Notes under the pieces: model-generated
Databases searched by the model: none
Seen by the model: the letters and a program-made list of their open reading frames with translations, nothing else
What the model was told of the DNA's origin: nothing
In this document: piece after piece, positions 4,579 through 6,118 of the stretch
Position numbering within the stretch: the stretch's first letter is position 1
How the letters are laid out: each line of letters begins with the position of its first letter
NCBI GenBank assembly: GCA_030670615.1
Contig: DAOVBJ010000061.1
Coordinates: 1-6,118, forward strand
Length of the DNA: 6,118 bases
Origin: Candidatus Bathyarchaeota archaeon
GTDB taxonomy: Archaea; Thermoproteota; Bathyarchaeia; RBG-16-48-13; GCA-020355125
Reading direction: 5' to 3'
Translations under genes and position numbers: made by a program

Positions 4579-4962
4579 TCAACTCGTTATTGTGATGGAG
4601 ACTTGGCTCATGTTTACATACGCAGTCTCATCGAAGACAATAATGCGTTCATAGGCATCTAAGGGTCTACCGTTTAGCAGAACAGAAGTTATTGTTGCCT
4701 GTTTCGTTCCTTTATTCTTCAACGTGTTCAAGATATTCCATCCTGCTCCCTTCAAAACATTGTTTGTAGGCTGCTTTAAGTTATCCACCTGATATACTTT
4801 CACGCTTCTCACTTCTATCTCTTCTAAGCTACTGTAAGCTCCCACGACACTAGTATAATAGAACGCAGATGAAACAGCGACGACGAGAGTGACAGCAACT
4901 AGGATAATTGTCGCGATCGCGGGGCTGATGGCCCTTGTCCCGAAAAATAAACTCGGTTTCAT
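4579..4962 (-). CDS. Type IV pilin-like protein with archaeal class III signal, 127 aa
   Basis: The N-terminus has a short positively charged leader followed by R10-A11-I12-S13-P14 and a hydrophobic helix (about 15-36, rich in A, I, V and L). This is the hallmark of archaeal pilin/archaellin precursors. Cleavage is expected between A11 and I12 by a prepilin peptidase such as the one at 2170-2916. After the helix comes a small beta domain with the familiar pattern N-x-L-K-N-K-G-T-K-Q-A-T-I-T-S-V-L-L-N-G. The protein is short and ends abruptly after S-I-T-I-T-S, so it may be a minor pilin or a C-terminally shortened one. ATG 4962-4960 has SD AGGAG 9 nt upstream. No further pilus assembly gene is adjacent; the flanking genes on both sides encode small winged-helix proteins. 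Confidence 0.87.
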   Translation of the reverse strand: MKPSLFFGTRAISPAIATIILVAVTLVVAVSSAFYYTSVVGAYSSLEEIEVRSVKVYQVDNLKQPTNNVLKGAGWNILNTLKNKGTKQATITSVLLNGRPLDAYERIIVFDETAYVNMSQVSITITS

Positions 4963-4981
4963 GTGTCTAGTTCTCCTAAGG

Positions 4982-5035
4982 ACTTGTTTTTCGAACTTGT
5001 TTTTAGAAATAACGTTATTAAAGCGTTTTTTAACG
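4982..5035 (-). promoter_or_regulatory. Pilin promoter region with direct repeats and a palindrome
   Basis: ACTTGTTTTT occurs twice in direct orientation at 4982-4991 and 4995-5004 (13 bp apart). The perfect 12-bp palindrome AATAACGTTATT lies at 5008-5019. A further pair, CGTTA 5013-5017 with TAACG 5031-5035, makes a second inverted repeat. The minus-strand CTTTAATAA (5023-5015) is the best TATA candidate and would start transcription near 4990. The palindrome therefore overlaps the TATA box and the direct repeats cover the start point, a layout expected of a repressed or controlled promoter. Confidence 0.45.
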
Positions 5036-5124
5036 ATAATGGAAAGTATTTTTCGTTTTTGGGAAAATCAGAGCGGGTTTTACCACAATTGGAAGAAAGA
5101 TGGGGTGGCAGATGATTCATAAGA

Positions 5125-5134
5125 CTTATATATT
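5125..5134 (+). promoter_or_regulatory. TATA box of the 91-aa winged-helix gene, probable leaderless transcript
   Basis: CTTATATATT is the clearest archaeal box A in the window. A start about 25-28 nt downstream falls near 5158, within about 10 nt of ATG 5168. No SD is visible before that ATG, so the mRNA is probably leaderless or nearly so. Confidence 0.65.
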
Positions 5135-5167
5135 CTAAAAATTTACTTTAAGACTGGTTTTTGTAAT

Positions 5168-5443
5168 ATGGTACGAAGATCGAGACTGGAAATCTACTTC
5201 GATGTCCTTAAAGCCCTTGACAGAGGTATCTATAAGCCCACGAGGTTAATGTATAAAGCGAATTTGTCTTGGTCTTCCCTGCAGGACACATTTGAGACCT
5301 TGCTCGACGGCGGCTTCATGGCTGTCGAGATCAACAAGAAGTCTAAGCGGTATCGCATAACGGATAAGGGGAGGCGCGCGTTATCCTATCATGTGCGGTC
5401 GCTGGACGGGCTTGTTAAAGCCCAACAGATGTTCAGAAGGTAA
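5168..5443 (+). CDS. Small winged-helix DNA-binding protein (HTH_45 type), 91 aa
   Basis: A stand-alone winged helix: helix 1 RLEIYFDVLKAL (6-17), helix 2 around K-P-T-R-L-M-Y-K-A-N-L-S (23-34), recognition helix WSSLQDTFETLLDGGF (35-50), wing with K-S-K-R-Y-R-I-T-D-K-G-R-R-A, and a C-terminal helix that could support dimerisation. The Y-K-A-N-L-S-W phrase matches the other winged-helix protein at 4149-4418 (Y-K-A-N-V-N-F), so both belong to the HTH_45 group. It is divergent from the pilin across about 205 bp carrying repeats and palindromes, so control of the pilin is a natural hypothesis. The start is ATG 5168 behind a strong TATA box with no SD. Its last 11 bp overlap the end of the opposing gene. 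Confidence 0.9.
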   Translation: MVRRSRLEIYFDVLKALDRGIYKPTRLMYKANLSWSSLQDTFETLLDGGFMAVEINKKSKRYRITDKGRRALSYHVRSLDGLVKAQQMFRR

Positions 5444-6041
5444 TCTTTCCCGCAACGATCTTGTCCTTTGCAACTCCGAGTTCTTTTGATAGAAACTCTT
5501 TTACTGCATCTGACTTAAAATCATAACGCAGTTCAAAGATGTGCTCGTTTTCTTTGAGAAGGGTTCTGGAACTCTCGATGGAGAGGGCCAGCCCGCACTT
5601 GAGTCGTCCATCGATGAGAAATTGGAAACGATCAACTGTATTCAAGGATGTCTTGTCTATGGATATGTGGGTTGGGTCCTCCGAGACCTTTATTCGCGTT
5701 TTCGGAAGGGTCTCCACGTACGTGAAGACGCGTCCATCGACCAGCGTGTAGACTTGGAAGCGATTCTCCTCCACCTCAAAGGCGACCATCGTTGTACCTC
5801 GACATATAGTCGTGTATTCAGACCAGTTGTTAAAGATGACTCGAGGAGGCTTCTCGACGACTCTCGGCTCAAATTTATACGTCTCCTTGCCTACACGCGC
5901 CCTCTCTTTGAGGGAGGTGGAAGAAACCAGTTTTTCAAGGCGGTGGGAAATCGCGTCAAGCCGCTTCTCGTGATCCAGTAACGCGTTGATGATGAGGTCG
6001 AGAGCATCCATCTTCTCGTGAAATCCTGAGTTAAACCCCAT
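5433..6041 (-). CDS. Hypothetical protein with N-terminal coiled coil, 202 aa
   Basis: I do not recognise a named family. Residues about 8-42 form an amphipathic coiled coil (H-E-K-M-D-A-L-D-L-I-I-N-A-L-L, then H-E-K-R-L-D-A-I-S-H-R-L-E-K-L). A basic linker follows (about 43-68), then a predominantly beta domain (about 70-175) with alternating strands such as TTMVAFEVEENRFQVYTLVD and RFQFLIDGRL. The end is helical, K-E-F-L-S-K-E-L-G. There is no signal peptide or membrane segment, so it is probably a cytoplasmic oligomer. ATG 6041 has GGGAG only 4 nt upstream, close but usable. It converges on the winged-helix gene with an 11-bp 3' overlap, so the two transcripts can pair at their ends. Confidence 0.8.
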   Translation of the reverse strand: MGFNSGFHEKMDALDLIINALLDHEKRLDAISHRLEKLVSSTSLKERARVGKETYKFEPRVVEKPPRVIFNNWSEYTTICRGTTMVAFEVEENRFQVYTLVDGRVFTYVETLPKTRIKVSEDPTHISIDKTSLNTVDRFQFLIDGRLKCGLALSIESSRTLLKENEHIFELRYDFKSDAVKEFLSKELGVAKDKIVAGKITF

Positions 6042-6118
6042 ATCGCTCCCGCCTTTTTGTATATGAAGAAGTAAGATGCGGGAACTTCCTTTTAAGAGGT
6101 GATGAAGAGTTTTTATGA
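6042..6118. promoter_or_regulatory. Divergent promoter region and possible start of a plus-strand gene
   Basis: The nearly symmetrical CTTTTAAG at about 6089-6096 can act as TATA in either direction. On the minus strand it gives a leader of about 25 nt before ATG 6041. GTATATG near 6058-6064 is a second minus-strand candidate. On the plus strand GAGGTGATG at 6096-6104 is an excellent match to the anti-SD partner sequence and is followed 10 nt later by ATG 6115-6117. A gene may therefore begin at 6115, but only one codon is visible, so it is not listed as a CDS. Confidence 0.35.

Noticed and set aside
4889..5122. Plus-strand open frame of 77 codons across the pilin start and its promoter.
   Set aside because: Its first part is the antisense of the pilin signal region and the rest is AT-rich promoter DNA; no SD and no plausible fold.
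5539..5981. Open frames antisense to the 202-residue gene, up to 146 codons.
   Set aside because: The opposite frame has coherent coiled-coil and beta patterns and a start with SD. These frames lack such features and are long only because stops are rare opposite this gene.
1..6118. CRISPR array, insertion sequence, tRNA or attachment site.
   Set aside because: No regularly spaced repeat array, transposase fragment, cloverleaf or T-loop signature was found on either strand.

Overview
The window reads as chromosomal DNA of an archaeon. The evidence is a prepilin peptidase of the archaeal GGAD type, a pilin with the archaeal R-A-I-S-P N-terminus, two stand-alone winged-helix proteins of the HTH_45 type, a winged helix fused to a phospholipase-D-like sensor domain, TATA-box promoters (one apparently leaderless), and Shine-Dalgarno (SD) sequences fitting an archaeal GGAGGTGAT anti-SD partner. 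This combination is common in uncultured TACK-group lineages such as Bathyarchaeia. The lineage is an inference; no rRNA or tRNA is present to confirm it.

Layout from left to right. Positions 1-945, minus strand: a tight three-gene operon with overlapping ends. It holds a receiver-only response regulator, an unrecognised 107-residue helical protein and the first 61 codons of a membrane protein cut by the window edge. Positions 946-1506: the only long stretch without a gene (561 bp). It carries a TATA-like box, two AGCTAGCT palindromes, an imperfect tandem duplication and a long nested imperfect hairpin, so it may be a structured RNA locus. Positions 1507-2036, minus strand: two small unrecognised genes 14 bp apart. 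Positions 2170-2916, minus strand: a prepilin/preflagellin peptidase. It is divergent from a regulator at 3083-4009 on the plus strand, with a spaced inverted repeat between the two promoters. Positions 4149-4418, minus strand: a small winged-helix protein. Positions 4579-4962, minus strand: a short type IV pilin-like protein. Positions 5168-5443, plus strand: a second small winged-helix protein, divergent from the pilin. Positions 5433-6041, minus strand: a coiled-coil protein of unknown function whose 3' end overlaps the winged-helix gene.

How the genes may work together (inference): the peptidase would process the pilin, and three DNA-binding proteins plus a response regulator sit around these two surface-structure genes. 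The window therefore looks like a regulatory and surface-appendage neighbourhood with several candidate operators. No complete secretion ATPase or platform gene is present, so the assembly machinery must be encoded elsewhere. The most unusual items are the structured non-coding block at 1050-1480, the AGCTAGCT palindrome found four times and only outside genes (once overlapping a stop codon), and the pilin flanked by two winged-helix regulators of the same type.
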